Below, piece by piece: positions 11,500 through 21,626 of a stretch of DNA of 64,000 nt (position 1 is the first letter of the stretch; every line of letters begins with the position of its first letter). The DNA is taken from assembly GCA_036381035.1 (NCBI GenBank), contig DASVDQ010000089.1:55223-119222 (forward strand), given 5' to 3'. This DNA comes from Trueperaceae bacterium. GTDB lineage: Bacteria; Deinococcota; Deinococci; Deinococcales; Trueperaceae. A model generated the notes under the pieces. That model was not told the origin of the DNA. It made no database searches and saw only the letters and a program-made list of their open reading frames with translations. The position numbers and the translations under genes were made by a program.

Positions 11500-11509
11500 A
11501 GTGTACCCT
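11500..11509. promoter_or_regulatory. Overlapping divergent -10 boxes, leaderless in both directions
   Basis: In a 23-bp intergenic space the minus-strand -10 TACACT (11505-11500) and the plus-strand -10 TACCCT (11504-11509) share the central TA. They sit seven bases from the GTG of the synthetase gene and six bases from the ATG of the ABC exporter. Confidence 0.6.
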
Positions 11510-11515
11510 TGGCTG

Positions 11516-13381
11516 ATGACCTTCCCCCGTTCCGGACGCGCCCCAGGGACCCGCGCCGGCGGCCGCCGGGAGGGCGGGCGTCCTGGTCGCGGGCTCGACC
11601 TGGCCCCGCTGCGCCGGCTCGCCGCACTCGCGCGGCCCCACGCCGGCTGGCTCGCGCTCGGGGTCGCCAGCGTCGCTTTCGCCGGGGTGATCGGCCTGGC
11701 GTTCCCCCTGGTCGTGCGGAGCCTGCTCGACGCCGCCTTCGCGCCGGGAGCGGCGCCGGGCGCCGCACGGAGGGCGCTCGACGGCGCCATGCTGCTGCTC
11801 GTCGCGCTGATGCTGGTCCAGGCCGGGTTCAACTTCCTGCGCACCTACAGCCTCGGACGCGTCGGCGAGGCCGTCGTCGCCGACCTGCGCAAGGCCGTGT
11901 TCGGCCACCTCATAGGCCTGGACGTGCCGTTCTTCACCGGCCGCAAGACCGGCGAGCTCGTCTCGCGCCTCACCGCCGACGTCGCCACGGTCCAGGCGGC
12001 CGTCTCCCAGGCCCTGGCGCAGCTAGTGAACCAGGGCATCACCCTGCTCGGCGGCCTCGTGCTCCTGTTCGTGCTCCAGCCGCGGCTGACCCTGGTGATG
12101 CTCGCCGTGGTGCCGCCAGTGGTCGTGGCCGGCGCCGTCTTCGGGCGCGGCCTGCGGCGCGCCAGCGCCGAGTTCCAGGACCGCCTCGCCGCCGCCAGCG
12201 CCGACGCCGAGGAGGCGATAGGCGGCGTGCGCGTGGTCAAGGCGTTCGGCGCCGAGGAGACCGAGCGACGCCGCTACGCCGCCGGCGTGGACGCCGCCTT
12301 CCGCGCGGGCCTGAGGCGGGTGCGCCTCCGCGCCCTGTTCATCCCGGCCGTGCTGCTGTGCGCCTTCGCGGGCCTGGGCACCGTGCTGTGGTACGGCGGG
12401 CGCCTCGCGCTCGCCGGCCAGCTCTCCTCCGGCGACCTCGTGGCGTTCCTGCTGCTCACGATGTTCGTGGCCGGCTCGCTGGGCACGTTCACCGGCCTGT
12501 GGTCGCAGCTCCAGGAGGCGTCGGGCGCCTCGCAGCGCGTCTTCGAGCTCCTCGACGCCCGGCCCGAGCTGCCGGTGGACCCTGACCCCGTCCGCCTCCC
12601 GAGCGCGCGCGGCTCCGTCGCCCTCGAGGACGTGAGCTTCACCTACCCGGGCCGCCCCTCCCCCGCCCTGGCCGGCGTGAGCCTCGCCGCCGAGCCGGGC
12701 AGCGTCGTCGCCGTCGTGGGGCCCAGCGGCGCCGGCAAGAGCACGCTGCTGTCGCTCCTGCTGCGCTTCGCCGACCCCACGTCCGGGCGCGTGACGCTAG
12801 ACGGCGTCGACCTGCGCCGCCTCGACCCCGGCGACCTGCGGCGGCACGTCGGGTACGTGCCCCAGGAGACCGTGCTGTTCTCCGGCTCGGTCGCCGAGAA
12901 CCTGCGCCTGGCCAAGCCCGACGCGTCGGACGACGAGCTGCGCGCCGCCGCCGAGGCCGCCGACGCCCACGCCTTCATCGCGGAGCTGCCGCAGGGCTAC
13001 GACACGCCGGTCGGCGAGCGCGGCGTGAGGCTCTCCGGCGGGCAGCGCCAGCGCATCGCCATCGCCAGGGCCCTCCTCAAGGACCCGCGCGTGCTGCTCC
13101 TCGACGAGGCCACCAGCTCGCTCGACGGCGAGTCGGAGGCCGCGGTCCAGCGCGCCCTCGCCCGCCTGATGGCCGGCCGCACCACCGTCGTCGTGGCGCA
13201 CAGGCTGGCCACGGTCGTGAACGCCGACAGGATCTACGTGCTGCACGCCGGACGCGTCGTGGACGCCGGCACGCACGCCGAGCTGCTGGCCCGCGGCGGC
13301 CTCTACCGGGCGCTCTTCGCCTCGCAGGCCGAGGCCGGCATCACCGGCGACCCGGAGGCCCGCCGAGCCTTATATGATTAG
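11516..13381 (+). CDS. ABC exporter, fused transmembrane and ATPase domains
   Basis: A half-transporter of 621 aa of the MsbA/BmrA type, expected to homodimerise and export a lipid, drug or peptide; the substrate is unknown. A basic N-terminus is followed by six transmembrane helices (about residues 40-320). The ATPase domain follows with Walker [11 protein letters not shown]-loop VPQE, signature LSGGQRQR, Walker [10 protein letters not shown] and H-loop VVAHRL. The ATG at 11516 is six bases after a -10 box. The 3' end overlaps the uvrB promoter. Confidence 0.9.
   Translation: MTFPRSGRAPGTRAGGRREGGRPGRGLDLAPLRRLAALARPHAGWLALGVASVAFAGVIGLAFPLVVRSLLDAAFAPGAAPGAARRALDGAMLLLVALMLVQAGFNFLRTYSLGRVGEAVVADLRKAVFGHLIGLDVPFFTGRKTGELVSRLTADVATVQAAVSQALAQLVNQGITLLGGLVLLFVLQPRLTLVMLAVVPPVVVAGAVFGRGLRRASAEFQDRLAAASADAEEAIGGVRVVKAFGAEETERRRYAAGVDAAFRAGLRRVRLRALFIPAVLLCAFAGLGTVLWYGGRLALAGQLSSGDLVAFLLLTMFVAGSLGTFTGLWSQLQEASGASQRVFELLDARPELPVDPDPVRLPSARGSVALEDVSFTYPGRPSPALAGVSLAAEPGSVVAVVGPSGAGKSTLLSLLLRFADPTSGRVTLDGVDLRRLDPGDLRRHVGYVPQETVLFSGSVAENLRLAKPDASDDELRAAAEAADAHAFIAELPQGYDTPVGERGVRLSGGQRQRIAIARALLKDPRVLLLDEATSSLDGESEAAVQRALARLMAGRTTVVVAHRLATVVNADRIYVLHAGRVVDAGTHAELLARGGLYRALFASQAEAGITGDPEARRALYD
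13373..13378 (+). promoter_or_regulatory. Leaderless -10 box of uvrB
   Basis: TATGAT inside the last codons of the ABC exporter gene ends eight bases before the ATG at 13387. Confidence 0.6.
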
Positions 13382-13386
13382 TGGTC

Positions 13387-15450
13387 ATGCCTCTCGAGGT
13401 CAGGTCGCCTTACGAGCCCAAGGGGGACCAGCCCGAGGCCATCGCCGGGCTCGTCGAGGGCCTCAACGACGGCCTGCGCTTCCAGACGCTCCTCGGCGCC
13501 ACCGGCACGGGCAAGACGTACACGATGGCCAAGGTCATCGAGGCCGTGCAGCGACCCGCCCTGGTGCTCGCGCCCAACAAGATCCTCACGGCCCAGCTCG
13601 CGTCGGAGTTCAAGGAGTTCTTCCCCGACGCCGCCGTCGAGTTCTTCATCTCGTACTACGACTACTACCAGCCCGAGGCGTACGTGCCGGCGCGCGACCT
13701 GTTCATCGAGAAGGACGCGAACATCAACATGGAGCTGGAGCGCCTGCGGCACTCCACGACGCGCAGCCTCCTGACGCGCAAGGACGTCATCGTCGTCGCC
13801 TCGGTCTCGGCGATCTACGGCCTCGGCTCCCCTGACGAGTACGAGAAGCTGCACCTACTGCTCGACGTCGGCCGCGTCCTGCCTCGCGACCAGATCCTCG
13901 GCACGCTCGTGACGCAGCAGTACGAGCGCAACGACATCGAGCTGCAGCCCGGCCGCTTCCGCGCGCGCGGCGACGTCATCGAGGTCTGGGCCGCCTACGA
14001 GGAGCAGCCGCTGCGCATCGAGCTGTGGGGCGACGAGATCGACAGGATCACGCTCATCGACCCGCTCACCGGTGACGAGACCGCGGAGCTGCAGAGCACC
14101 ACGGTCTTCCCCGCCAGGCACTACGTGACCCCGCACGACAAGCTGCAGCCGGCCATAGAGGCCATCGAGCGGGACCTCGAGAGGCAGCTCGACTACTTCG
14201 AGAGCGTCGGCAAGCTCCTCGAGAAGCAGCGCCTGCGCGAGCGCACGCTCTACGACCTCGAGATGCTGAGGACCCTCGGGTACTGCAACGGGATCGAGAA
14301 CTACTCCCGCTACCTCGAGAACAGGCCGCCCGGCTCGGCGCCGAACACGCTGCTCGACTACTTCCCCGACGACTTCGTCGTCTTCCTCGACGAGTCCCAC
14401 GTGATGGTCCCGCAGATCAGGGGCATGTACAACGGCGACAGGGCGCGCAAGCAGACGCTCGTGGACTACGGCTTCAGGCTCCCCGCTGCGCTCGACAACA
14501 GGCCGCTGAAGATGGAGGAGTTCCTCCAGCGCGTCGGCCAGGTCGTGTTCGTCTCCGCCACGCCCAACGAGGAGGAGCTCTCCCTCTCCGACCAGGTCGT
14601 CGAGCAGGTGATCAGGCCCACGGGCCTCGTCGACCCGGCCGTGCACGTCAAGCCGAGCCGCGGCCAGATCGACGACCTCCTCTTCGCCGTGCGCGAGCGC
14701 GCCGAGCGAGGCGAGCGCGTGCTGGTCACGACGCTCACGAAGAAGATGGCCGAGGACCTCACCGAGTACCTGGCGGCCCAGGGCGTGCGGGTGCGCTACA
14801 TGCACTCGGACATCGACGCCGTCGAGCGCCAGGTCATCATCAGGGACCTGCGTCTCGGGCACTTCGACGTCCTGGTGGGCATCAACCTGCTGCGCGAGGG
14901 CCTCGACCTCCCCGAGGTCAGCCTCGTGGCGATCCTCGACGCCGACAAGACCGGCTTCCTGCGCAGCGAGCGCGCGCTGATCCAGACGATCGGCCGCGCG
15001 GCGCGCAACGTCAACGGCGAGGTCTACCTCTACGCCGACGAGGTGTCCGAGGCGATGGCCGCGGCGATCGCCGAGACCGAGCGCCGGCGCAACAAGCAGC
15101 TCGCCTACAACGAACGCCACGGGATCACGCCCGAGTCGGTGCGCAAGCGCGTGCACGAGGTGATCCGCGGCGAGGCCGAGGCCGAGGCGGAGGGCCCGCC
15201 GCCACGCCTCGACCCGTGGGAGCGCGAGCTGGCGTTCGACGACCTGCGCCAGGAGCTGGCGCTCCTGGAGAACGAGATGTGGGCCGCCTCGGAGTCGCTC
15301 GACTTCGAGCGCGCCGCGGCGATCCGCGACCGCATCCGTGAGATCGAGGCCAGGCTGCAGGGCAAGGACGTCAAGGTCGCGACGATCCCCGGCAAGCAGG
15401 CGCGCAGCTCGACGGTGGCGGCCCCGGCGGCGCGGAAGGCCTCGGCGTGA
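13387..15450 (+). CDS. uvrB: Excinuclease ABC subunit UvrB
   Basis: Damage-verifying helicase of nucleotide excision repair, 687 aa. It has Walker [11 protein letters not shown] at about residues 37-46, the beta-hairpin region [10 protein letters not shown], the DESH Walker B (FLDESHV), helicase motif VFVSATP, motif [11 protein letters not shown], and a C-terminal UVR motif (about residues 625-660, [20 protein letters not shown]) that contacts UvrC. I prefer the ATG at 13387 to the GTG at 13381 because it fits the leaderless spacing and the usual N-terminus. The GTGA overlap links it to the next gene. Confidence 0.96.
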   Translation: MPLEVRSPYEPKGDQPEAIAGLVEGLNDGLRFQTLLGATGTGKTYTMAKVIEAVQRPALVLAPNKILTAQLASEFKEFFPDAAVEFFISYYDYYQPEAYVPARDLFIEKDANINMELERLRHSTTRSLLTRKDVIVVASVSAIYGLGSPDEYEKLHLLLDVGRVLPRDQILGTLVTQQYERNDIELQPGRFRARGDVIEVWAAYEEQPLRIELWGDEIDRITLIDPLTGDETAELQSTTVFPARHYVTPHDKLQPAIEAIERDLERQLDYFESVGKLLEKQRLRERTLYDLEMLRTLGYCNGIENYSRYLENRPPGSAPNTLLDYFPDDFVVFLDESHVMVPQIRGMYNGDRARKQTLVDYGFRLPAALDNRPLKMEEFLQRVGQVVFVSATPNEEELSLSDQVVEQVIRPTGLVDPAVHVKPSRGQIDDLLFAVRERAERGERVLVTTLTKKMAEDLTEYLAAQGVRVRYMHSDIDAVERQVIIRDLRLGHFDVLVGINLLREGLDLPEVSLVAILDADKTGFLRSERALIQTIGRAARNVNGEVYLYADEVSEAMAAAIAETERRRNKQLAYNERHGITPESVRKRVHEVIRGEAEAEAEGPPPRLDPWERELAFDDLRQELALLENEMWAASESLDFERAAAIRDRIREIEARLQGKDVKVATIPGKQARSSTVAAPAARKASA

Positions 15451-17099
15451 GGACCCGCGCCGCGTCGCGCGCGCCGGGTACGCGGCGCGCGCTCACCTCC
15501 CGCGTGCTCCTCGCCTCACCGAAGCTCGGCGCGCCCCCGGCCGCGAGGCGACCGCCGCGCGGGCTCGCCCTGACCCTCCTCCTCGCCGCGACGCTGGCGT
15601 CGGCCCAACCCTACGCGGCCGACGGCGGCTTCGGCGAGCCCGTCCGCGTCTCCTCCGGCACGCTGCCGGTGGTGGCGGCCGCCGCCGGCGAGGGCGCCGC
15701 CTACGTCGTCACCGCCGACGAGTCGGGGGTGATCGCCTTCGCCGCGCCGCCGGGCGACGCCGGTCCCCTGCGAGTGGCGGAGTCGAGCACCGTGCGCGGG
15801 GTGTGGGCCACCGTGTCCGGGGGCGAGCTCGCCGTCGCCTGGGTCGAGCGCGACCGCGCCACCGGCCAGACGCGTCACTGGCTCACCTACCGCGGCGAGA
15901 GCCACCTGCTGTTCACGCACACCCAGGAGACGCCTCTGGTCGTGGGCCCCGGAGCCGACGGACCCTGGGTGCTCGCACCGCTGCGCGAGGAGGAGCAGGC
16001 GCGCCTGACGCTGTTCACGTGGCGCGGCGGCGCCCCGGTGCGCGACGAGGTCCTCTACGCCACCCACCGCTCCGTGCGCGGCGCTTACGCGCTCGACGAC
16101 CCGGACCCCGGCGCACCCGGACCGGCCTGGGTCGCCTGGCTCGAGGGCGAGACCCAGATGACGCCGGTGGGCCTGCGCTCGGAGTGGAACGCCTACGTCA
16201 TGCCGGCCGCCCCCGGCGCGCCCGTCGCCGACCTCGGCCTGGCCGACGTCCTCGACGAGAGGCAGACCGTGGCACTCGGCCGCGGCCAGGACGGCGCCGT
16301 GCTGGCACTGTGGCGGGCGCAGGAGGCGAACCTGCAGGCGAGCCGCGTGGAGAGGGCGTCGGGCAGGCTCGTGGTGACCGACGAGGTGGACCTCGGCGAG
16401 GTCGGCAGGCCCGTCGCCTGGAGCGGCGGGGAGGCCTACTGGCTCGAGGGGCCCTACCTGCGGCGCGCGGCGCCCTTCGCCGGCGGCGAGCCGGTGAGCG
16501 TCGCCTGGTCGCCGGTGCTGGTGGCCGAGGCGTCCCTGGCCGCGCCGGCGGACGGCGGCGCGGTCACCCTAGCCTGGTACGGGCGAGCCCAGGGGGGCGA
16601 GGTGAGGGTGTACGCCAGCGACGACAGCGCCCCGTTCGAGCCCGGCTTCGTCGACCGCCTGGCGGCGTCGATGGGCTGGAGCCCGTGGAACGTCTGGGAG
16701 GAGGCGGCCGGTCAGGCGCTGACCGCCGTCATCGTCGGCGTGGTGGCCGCGATAGCCGTGGCACCGGCGCTGTTCCTGGCCAGCCTGCTGCTGCCGCGCC
16801 TCCCGGGGGTCAGGGTGCGTCCGGTCGCCGCCGGCGCCGTCCTCGGGATCGTGCTGCCGTCGCTGCTCGTGGCCCTCCTGGCCTGGCGCGTGCCGGGAGC
16901 CACCGCGGGCGCCGGCTCGCTGCTGGGCCTGCCGGTGTCCCTGGCCGTCGGGGCCCTGGTGGGCTACCTCGCCACGCGCCGCGGCGACCGCGAGGCGCAG
17001 CTCCACGTGCTCGTCTCCTCGGCCGTCACCGTGCTGGTCGGGCTGACCCTGTGGTCGTTCGCCTACTACCGCACGTGGGCGCCTTTCGTCGGTCTCTGA
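15447..17099 (+). CDS. Membrane-anchored extracytoplasmic protein of unknown function
   Basis: I do not recognise this 550-aa protein. After a basic N-terminus there is a hydrophobic segment ending ATLASAQ (about residues 40-54) that looks like a signal peptide. Residues about 55-410 contain repeated short strands with W/V/A-rich turns ([19 protein letters not shown] and similar), which suggests a beta-propeller-like extracytoplasmic domain. From about residue 425 there are four hydrophobic helices. The GTG start overlaps the uvrB stop codon, so the two genes are coupled, which may be only architectural. No cysteine pairs or catalytic motif are apparent. Confidence 0.65.
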   Translation: MRTRAASRAPGTRRALTSRVLLASPKLGAPPAARRPPRGLALTLLLAATLASAQPYAADGGFGEPVRVSSGTLPVVAAAAGEGAAYVVTADESGVIAFAAPPGDAGPLRVAESSTVRGVWATVSGGELAVAWVERDRATGQTRHWLTYRGESHLLFTHTQETPLVVGPGADGPWVLAPLREEEQARLTLFTWRGGAPVRDEVLYATHRSVRGAYALDDPDPGAPGPAWVAWLEGETQMTPVGLRSEWNAYVMPAAPGAPVADLGLADVLDERQTVALGRGQDGAVLALWRAQEANLQASRVERASGRLVVTDEVDLGEVGRPVAWSGGEAYWLEGPYLRRAAPFAGGEPVSVAWSPVLVAEASLAAPADGGAVTLAWYGRAQGGEVRVYASDDSAPFEPGFVDRLAASMGWSPWNVWEEAAGQALTAVIVGVVAAIAVAPALFLASLLLPRLPGVRVRPVAAGAVLGIVLPSLLVALLAWRVPGATAGAGSLLGLPVSLAVGALVGYLATRRGDREAQLHVLVSSAVTVLVGLTLWSFAYYRTWAPFVGL

Positions 17100-17127
17100 C
17101 GGCTACCGCGGGCCGAGCCGGGCCCGT

Positions 17128-17140
17128 GTTACGCTGTAAC
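17128..17140. promoter_or_regulatory. Inverted repeat in front of carD
   Basis: GTTAC-GCT-GTAAC, overlapping a TACGCT -10-like box (17130-17135) that ends ten bases before the GTG of carD. It could be an operator or a symmetric promoter element. Confidence 0.4.
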
Positions 17141-17145
17141 GCACT

Positions 17146-17637
17146 GTGACGTTCAAGGTGGGTGACCACGTCGTCTACCCGTCCCAGGGGGCAGGGGTGG
17201 TCCAGGAGCGCACCACCCGCGTCGTGCTGGGCGAGACGCACGAGTACCTCAAGGTCGTCTTCGTCAGGGGCGACATGGAGGTGCTGGTGCCCCTGAAGAA
17301 GGGCGAGGAGGTGGGCCTGCGGCACACCGTCGAGGCCGACGAGATCGGCCGGCTGCTCGACGCGATCCGCGAGGCCGACCTGACGCTCCCCAACCAGTGG
17401 CCGCCCCGCTTCCGCGCCGAGCAGGAGATCCTCTCCACCGGCAGCGCCTACGACCTGGCGCGCCTGATCGGCGTCCTCGCCAAGCGGGACGTCGAGAAGG
17501 GCCTGGCAGCCACGGAGCGCGAGGTCCTGGAGAACGCCAAGACGATGCTCGCCAGCGAGCTGGCCGTGGTGCAGGACATCCCGCTAGACGAGGCCGAGAG
17601 GCAGCTCGACGAGGTCATCGCCTTCCACGGCACTTGA
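17146..17637 (+). CDS. carD: CarD family transcriptional regulator (copy 1)
   Basis: RNA-polymerase-binding factor, 163 aa, that stabilises open promoter complexes, as described for Thermus and mycobacterial CarD. The N-terminal RNAP-interaction (Tudor-like) domain starts VGDHVVYPSQGAGVVQ and covers about residues 1-60. The C-terminal helical DNA-binding domain contains the tryptophan (NQWPPRF) expected to wedge into the upstream edge of the bubble. GTG start with no SD. The stop overlaps the TTG of ksgA (TTGA). A second, divergent copy lies at 49788-50294. Confidence 0.9.
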   Translation: MTFKVGDHVVYPSQGAGVVQERTTRVVLGETHEYLKVVFVRGDMEVLVPLKKGEEVGLRHTVEADEIGRLLDAIREADLTLPNQWPPRFRAEQEILSTGSAYDLARLIGVLAKRDVEKGLAATEREVLENAKTMLASELAVVQDIPLDEAERQLDEVIAFHGT

Positions 17638-18506
17638 GCCGCGCCGCCACGGGCGGGCCGCTCACGAACCGCTCGGTCGTGCGCGACCTGCTGGAGCGCC
17701 ACGGGCTGGCGGCCGACAGGTCCTTCGGCCAGAACTTCCTCGTCGACCCCTCGGTGCTGAAGGCGGTGGTCGACGCGGCGGACGTGACCGGGCGCGACAC
17801 GGTCCTCGAGGTCGGGCCCGGCCTCGGCACTCTCACCCGCGAGCTGGCCGCGCGGGCCAGGCGCGTCGTGGCGGTAGAGCTCGACGCCCGTCTCCTCCCG
17901 GTGCTCGAGGAGACGCTGGCGGGCCTGACGAACGTGGAGGTCGTGCACGCCGACGCCCTGAGCTTCGACCTCTCGACCCTGCCGGAGGGCTGCGTGCTGG
18001 CCGCGAACCTGCCCTACAACGTGGCCACGCCGGTCATCGCCCGCGCGCTCGAGTCCTGCCGCTTCGCGCGCCTCGCCTGCCTCGTGCAGCTCGAGGTGGG
18101 CGAGCGCCTCGTCGCCCGTCCCGGCGACCAGGCCTACGGGGGCCTGTCCCTGCTGGTGGCGCACTTCGCCCGCCCGCGCCTGGTACGCACCGTGCCGCCC
18201 GGCGCGTTCGTGCCGGCACCGAAGGTGCGCAGCGCGGTCGTCGCGCTCGAGGTCGAGCGCGACGCGCGTCCGCGCCCCGACCTCTTCGCGCTCATCGCGG
18301 CCTCGTTCGCCCACCGGCGCAAGACCCTCAAGCGCAACCTCGTGATGGCCGGCTACCCGGAGGACGAGGTCGACGCCGCGATCGCCGCCGCCGGGCTCGC
18401 CGCCAAGGTGCGCGCCGAGCGCCTCGGCCTCCCCGAGTTCGACGCGCTCCTGCGCTCGCTGGGACCGGTCCCGCGCCGCGACAGGACGCGCGCGAGCGGG
18501 GATTAG
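17634..18506 (+). CDS. rsmA: 16S rRNA adenine dimethyltransferase KsgA/RsmA
   Basis: SAM-dependent methylase, 290 aa, that dimethylates two adjacent adenines in the 3'-terminal helix of 16S rRNA late in 30S assembly. Motifs in order: FGQNFLVD, SAM motif I VLEVGPGLGTLT, acidic VELDARL, catalytic NLPYNVATP, and a C-terminal helical domain with FAHRRKTLKRNL. The TTG at 17634 overlaps the carD stop codon and gives an N-terminus of normal length. No better start lies closer to the first motif. Confidence 0.93.
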   Translation: MSRAATGGPLTNRSVVRDLLERHGLAADRSFGQNFLVDPSVLKAVVDAADVTGRDTVLEVGPGLGTLTRELAARARRVVAVELDARLLPVLEETLAGLTNVEVVHADALSFDLSTLPEGCVLAANLPYNVATPVIARALESCRFARLACLVQLEVGERLVARPGDQAYGGLSLLVAHFARPRLVRTVPPGAFVPAPKVRSAVVALEVERDARPRPDLFALIAASFAHRRKTLKRNLVMAGYPEDEVDAAIAAAGLAAKVRAERLGLPEFDALLRSLGPVPRRDRTRASGD

Positions 18507-18509
18507 AAT
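18503..18509 (+). promoter_or_regulatory. Candidate -10 region for the sugar kinase operon
   Basis: TTAGAAT at the very end of ksgA, about 90 bases before the kinase start. No clear -35 element. The kinase itself has a GGAG-type SD, so this would be a leadered transcript. Confidence 0.4.
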
Positions 18510-18600
18510 GGCCCGGCAACCTAACGCGCCTGGCTCGGCGGCCGGAGGACCGGTCCGTCGCCCGCGCATGCCGCCCGGCGGCCCTAGGAGCGGAGCCTAG

Positions 18601-19545
18601 ATGCCCAAGTTCCTCGTGGTCGGCGACGCCACAGTCGACCAGATGTACTTCGTCAACGAGTTCCCCGAGCCAGGCGGCGAGGTCAGCGCCGTGCGGGCCG
18701 TGCTGGAGCCGGGCGGCTCGGGCGGCACCGTGGCGACCGTCCTCGCGCGCCTCGGCAACGACACGCGCATCGCCACGCGCGTGGGCATCGGGGCGTTCGC
18801 GGAGCTGGCGCTGCGCAACGCCGTACAGGCCGGCGTCGACCTGCGCCTGGTGCAGCGCGACGAGGTCCACCAGACGAGCAGCGTCACGCTCATCGTCACG
18901 CCCGACGCCCAGCGCACGATGATCAGCGCCGCCGGCGCGAGCCGCTACCTCGACTCCGCCGCCCTGCGGGCCGAGGACGTGGCAGACCGCGACGCCCTCG
19001 TGCTCAGCGCCTACTCGCTCATCGGCGGCAGGCAGAAGGAGTACGCGCTCCGCACGCTCGAGCTGGCGCGCGAGCACCGCCTCACCGTGTTCGTCGACCT
19101 GGGCACCACGGCCGTGCTCGCGCTCGGCGCGCGTCTGCTCGACCACGTCGCCGAGGCCGACTACCTGCTCATGAACGAGTACGAGCTCTACGCGCTCACC
19201 GGCCAGTCCACGATCACCGGCGCCGTCGCCAGCCTGCGCGACGCCGGGGTGGAGAACCTGGTCGTGAAGGTGGGCGAGAACGGCTCGATCCTCTTCACGT
19301 CGGAGCTCTCCGAGCTGGTCGAGGCGCACGACGTCGACGGCGTCGTCGACAGCACCGGCGCCGGCGACTACTACACCGCCGCCTTCGCGCACGCCGTCAT
19401 GAGCGGGTACGACGTCCTCACGGCCGCCCGCATGGCCAACGTGGCCGGCGCGCTGAGCACGACCAAGGTGGGCGCCCAGTCTGTGGTGTTCGACGCCGCG
19501 CGCCTGGAGGAGGCCGGGGCCGCGCTGGCCACGGCGCCGGCGTGA
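18601..19545 (+). CDS. PfkB/ribokinase family carbohydrate kinase
   Basis: Predicted ATP-dependent sugar (or nucleoside) kinase, 314 aa. The N-terminal region VVGDATVDQMY and GGSGGTVATVLARLG matches PfkB signature 1. The C-terminal signature DSTGAGDYYTAAF carries the catalytic aspartate and the anion hole. Substrate cannot be assigned: ribokinase, fructokinase and KDG kinase all share these motifs. ATG at 18601 with an upstream GGAG. It overlaps the following lipoprotein gene by GTGA and appears to head a three-gene unit with the S41 protein and the MBL hydrolase. Confidence 0.8.
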   Translation: MPKFLVVGDATVDQMYFVNEFPEPGGEVSAVRAVLEPGGSGGTVATVLARLGNDTRIATRVGIGAFAELALRNAVQAGVDLRLVQRDEVHQTSSVTLIVTPDAQRTMISAAGASRYLDSAALRAEDVADRDALVLSAYSLIGGRQKEYALRTLELAREHRLTVFVDLGTTAVLALGARLLDHVAEADYLLMNEYELYALTGQSTITGAVASLRDAGVENLVVKVGENGSILFTSELSELVEAHDVDGVVDSTGAGDYYTAAFAHAVMSGYDVLTAARMANVAGALSTTKVGAQSVVFDAARLEEAGAALATAPA

Positions 19546-20759
19546 GGGTCCGGCCACACGGCGCGACGGCTGCTCGCATGGAGGCCGCCTCGAGGCCGCA
19601 GGACGCCGGCCGCGCGGGGGCAGTCGTCGTACCGCTCGCCGTCCGTGCACGGCACGCCCTCCTCGCACCGCTCGCCGTCCGCGGTCGCGCGGCGGCCCTG
19701 GCGCTGCTCGCCGCCGCGCTCGCCGCCTGCTGCCCACCCGCCGTCTCGTCCAGCGCCGCGGCCCCGCCAGCGGCCGCGGGCGCGCCGACGCGGGGCGCCG
19801 CGTCCGTGAAGGTCCAGGAGCGCACCTACGCGCAGCGCTTCGAGAGCGCGTGGCGGCTCGTCGACGAGCGCTACTGGGACCTCGACCGACTGGGCGTCGA
19901 CTGGGTCGAGGTCGGCGAGCGCTACCGCGCGCGCCTCGGCGAGGTGGAGACCGACGACGACCTCTACGACCTCCTCGAGGCCATGTACCGCGAGATCGGC
20001 GACCAGCACTCGGTCTACGTGAGGCCGGAGCGGGTGGACGAGGTGAGGCGCACCTACGGCGACCTGCCCTGCCTGGCGCTCCTCGACCTCGAGGCTTCCC
20101 GGCCCGGGGCGGGCCTCGCGCTGGCGCTGCCGGCGGCGGGCCTGGCCCAGGCCGGTGATGGCGTCGTCACCGACCGGATCGGTCCCATCGGCTTCGGCGT
20201 GACCGCGGCCGGAGACCGCCGCGTGGGCTACCTCCGCGTGCGTGACCTCGCCAGCGACGGCGTCGCCGAGGGCGTGAGGCAAGCGACGGCCCGCCTCGCG
20301 AGGCAGGGCGCCGACGCGCTGGTGCTCGACCTGCGCGGCAACCCCGGCGGGAGGCTCGTGACGATGATGCAGGTGGCCGGCGTGTTCACCAGCGGCTTCC
20401 TGTGGCGCGCGGTGCTGAGCTGGTCGCTGCCCATCCCCTACCCGGCCGTCGGCGAGCCGGTGACGGACCTGCCGCTCTACGTGCTCGTCGACCGCGACGT
20501 GAACAGCGCCGCCGAGGGACTGGCCGGCGCCCTGCAGGACGCGGGCCGCGCCACGGTGGTCGGCGAGCGCACGGCCGGCAACGTCGAGGCCGTGCTGCCC
20601 TTCTGCCTGCGCGACGGCTCGCAGGCGTGGATCGCCACCGGCGTGCTGGCGCCCCTCCTCGGCGCGACGTGGGAGGGGCGCGGCGTCGAGCCCGACGTCG
20701 CCGTCCCACCGGAAACCGCCCTCGACGCGGTGCTCGAGCTCGTGCGGGAGGGTCGATGA
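19542..20759 (+). CDS. S41 (C-terminal processing/tricorn-like) peptidase family lipoprotein
   Basis: Predicted exported protein of 405 aa. A basic stretch, a hydrophobic core and LAAC at about residues 59-62 look like a lipoprotein signal, with a second cysteine next to it. Residues about 95-165 resemble the N-terminal helical domain of tail-specific proteases. The S41 core follows: LVLDLRGNPGG, the serine context NSAAEGLAGAL and GERTAGN. A recognisable PDZ domain between them is missing, and the position where CtpA enzymes have the catalytic lysine (GxTxGK) reads Asn, so it may use a tricorn-like arrangement or be inactive. The start may be the GTG at 19542 (coupled) or the ATG at 19578. 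Confidence 0.7.
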   Translation: MRVRPHGATAARMEAASRPQDAGRAGAVVVPLAVRARHALLAPLAVRGRAAALALLAAALAACCPPAVSSSAAAPPAAAGAPTRGAASVKVQERTYAQRFESAWRLVDERYWDLDRLGVDWVEVGERYRARLGEVETDDDLYDLLEAMYREIGDQHSVYVRPERVDEVRRTYGDLPCLALLDLEASRPGAGLALALPAAGLAQAGDGVVTDRIGPIGFGVTAAGDRRVGYLRVRDLASDGVAEGVRQATARLARQGADALVLDLRGNPGGRLVTMMQVAGVFTSGFLWRAVLSWSLPIPYPAVGEPVTDLPLYVLVDRDVNSAAEGLAGALQDAGRATVVGERTAGNVEAVLPFCLRDGSQAWIATGVLAPLLGATWEGRGVEPDVAVPPETALDAVLELVREGR

Positions 20760-21607
20760 CGCACGCCGCAGAGAGGGTCAGCGAGCACGTCTGGCGCGTG
20801 CCCGTGGCGGTGGCCACGCTGCCGCCCTACGACCACACGAACGCCTACGTGATCGCCGACGGCGGCGTGGGCCTGGTGGTCGACCCCGGGTCGCCGCTGG
20901 CCGCTTCGACCGACGCCATCGCGTCGGCGCTGGGTGAGGCCGGGGTGCGGCTCGTGAAGGGCATCGTCCTCACGCACGGCCACCCCGACCACTGGGAGGG
21001 CCTGGCGGCCGCGCTGGAGCGCTTCGACGCGCCCAGCGTCTACGTGCACGCCGCCGAGGCGGAGCGCGTGGCCGTCGACGCCCGCAAGGTGCTGGTCACG
21101 AACGACGTCGTGATCACCGTCGGCGACCTCGCCGTCGAGCTGATCCACACGCCCGGGCACAGCCCCGGCCACCTCTCCGCGGTCGTGCGACCGCCCCACG
21201 GTCCGCCCGAGGCGGCCCTGGCCGGCGACCTGGTCGCCGCCACGGGGTCGGTGTGGGTCGGCAAGCCCGAGGGCGACGTCGGCGCCTACCTGGCCAGCCT
21301 GGAGCGCCTCATCGCGGTCACGCCCCCGGTGCTCGGCACCGGGCACGGGCCCGTCGTCACGGACCCCGTCGGCAGGCTGAAGGAGCAGCGCGCGCACCGG
21401 CTCGAGCGCGAGGAGCAGGTGCTGCGGGCGCTCCAGGCGGGGCCGCTCGACGCCTCCGCCGTGACGCGGACCATCTACCCGGGCGCCGACGGGCAGCTCC
21501 GCGACCTCGCCAGGCTCTCGGTGCTGGCGCACCTCGACAAGCTCGAGGCTGAGGGCCGGGTGAGGCGCCTCGGCGACGGCGACGAGGCGCCGTTCGCGCT
21601 GGCCTAG
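20756..21607 (+). CDS. MBL-fold metallo-hydrolase with C-terminal winged helix (LACTB2-like)
   Basis: A 283-aa metallo-beta-lactamase fold protein. The metal motif THGHPDHWEG (HxHxDH), a histidine in TPGHSPGH, the bridging aspartate in LAGDLV and the final histidine in GTGHGP are all in place, so a dinuclear zinc hydrolase is likely. The C-terminal 70 residues (HRLEREEQVLRALQAG onward) look like the helical or winged region of LACTB2-type enzymes, some of which are ribonucleases. Substrate unknown. ATGA overlap with the S41 gene. Confidence 0.82.
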   Translation: MTHAAERVSEHVWRVPVAVATLPPYDHTNAYVIADGGVGLVVDPGSPLAASTDAIASALGEAGVRLVKGIVLTHGHPDHWEGLAAALERFDAPSVYVHAAEAERVAVDARKVLVTNDVVITVGDLAVELIHTPGHSPGHLSAVVRPPHGPPEAALAGDLVAATGSVWVGKPEGDVGAYLASLERLIAVTPPVLGTGHGPVVTDPVGRLKEQRAHRLEREEQVLRALQAGPLDASAVTRTIYPGADGQLRDLARLSVLAHLDKLEAEGRVRRLGDGDEAPFALA

Positions 21608-21626
21608 TCGCGCCGCGAGCGTCCCC

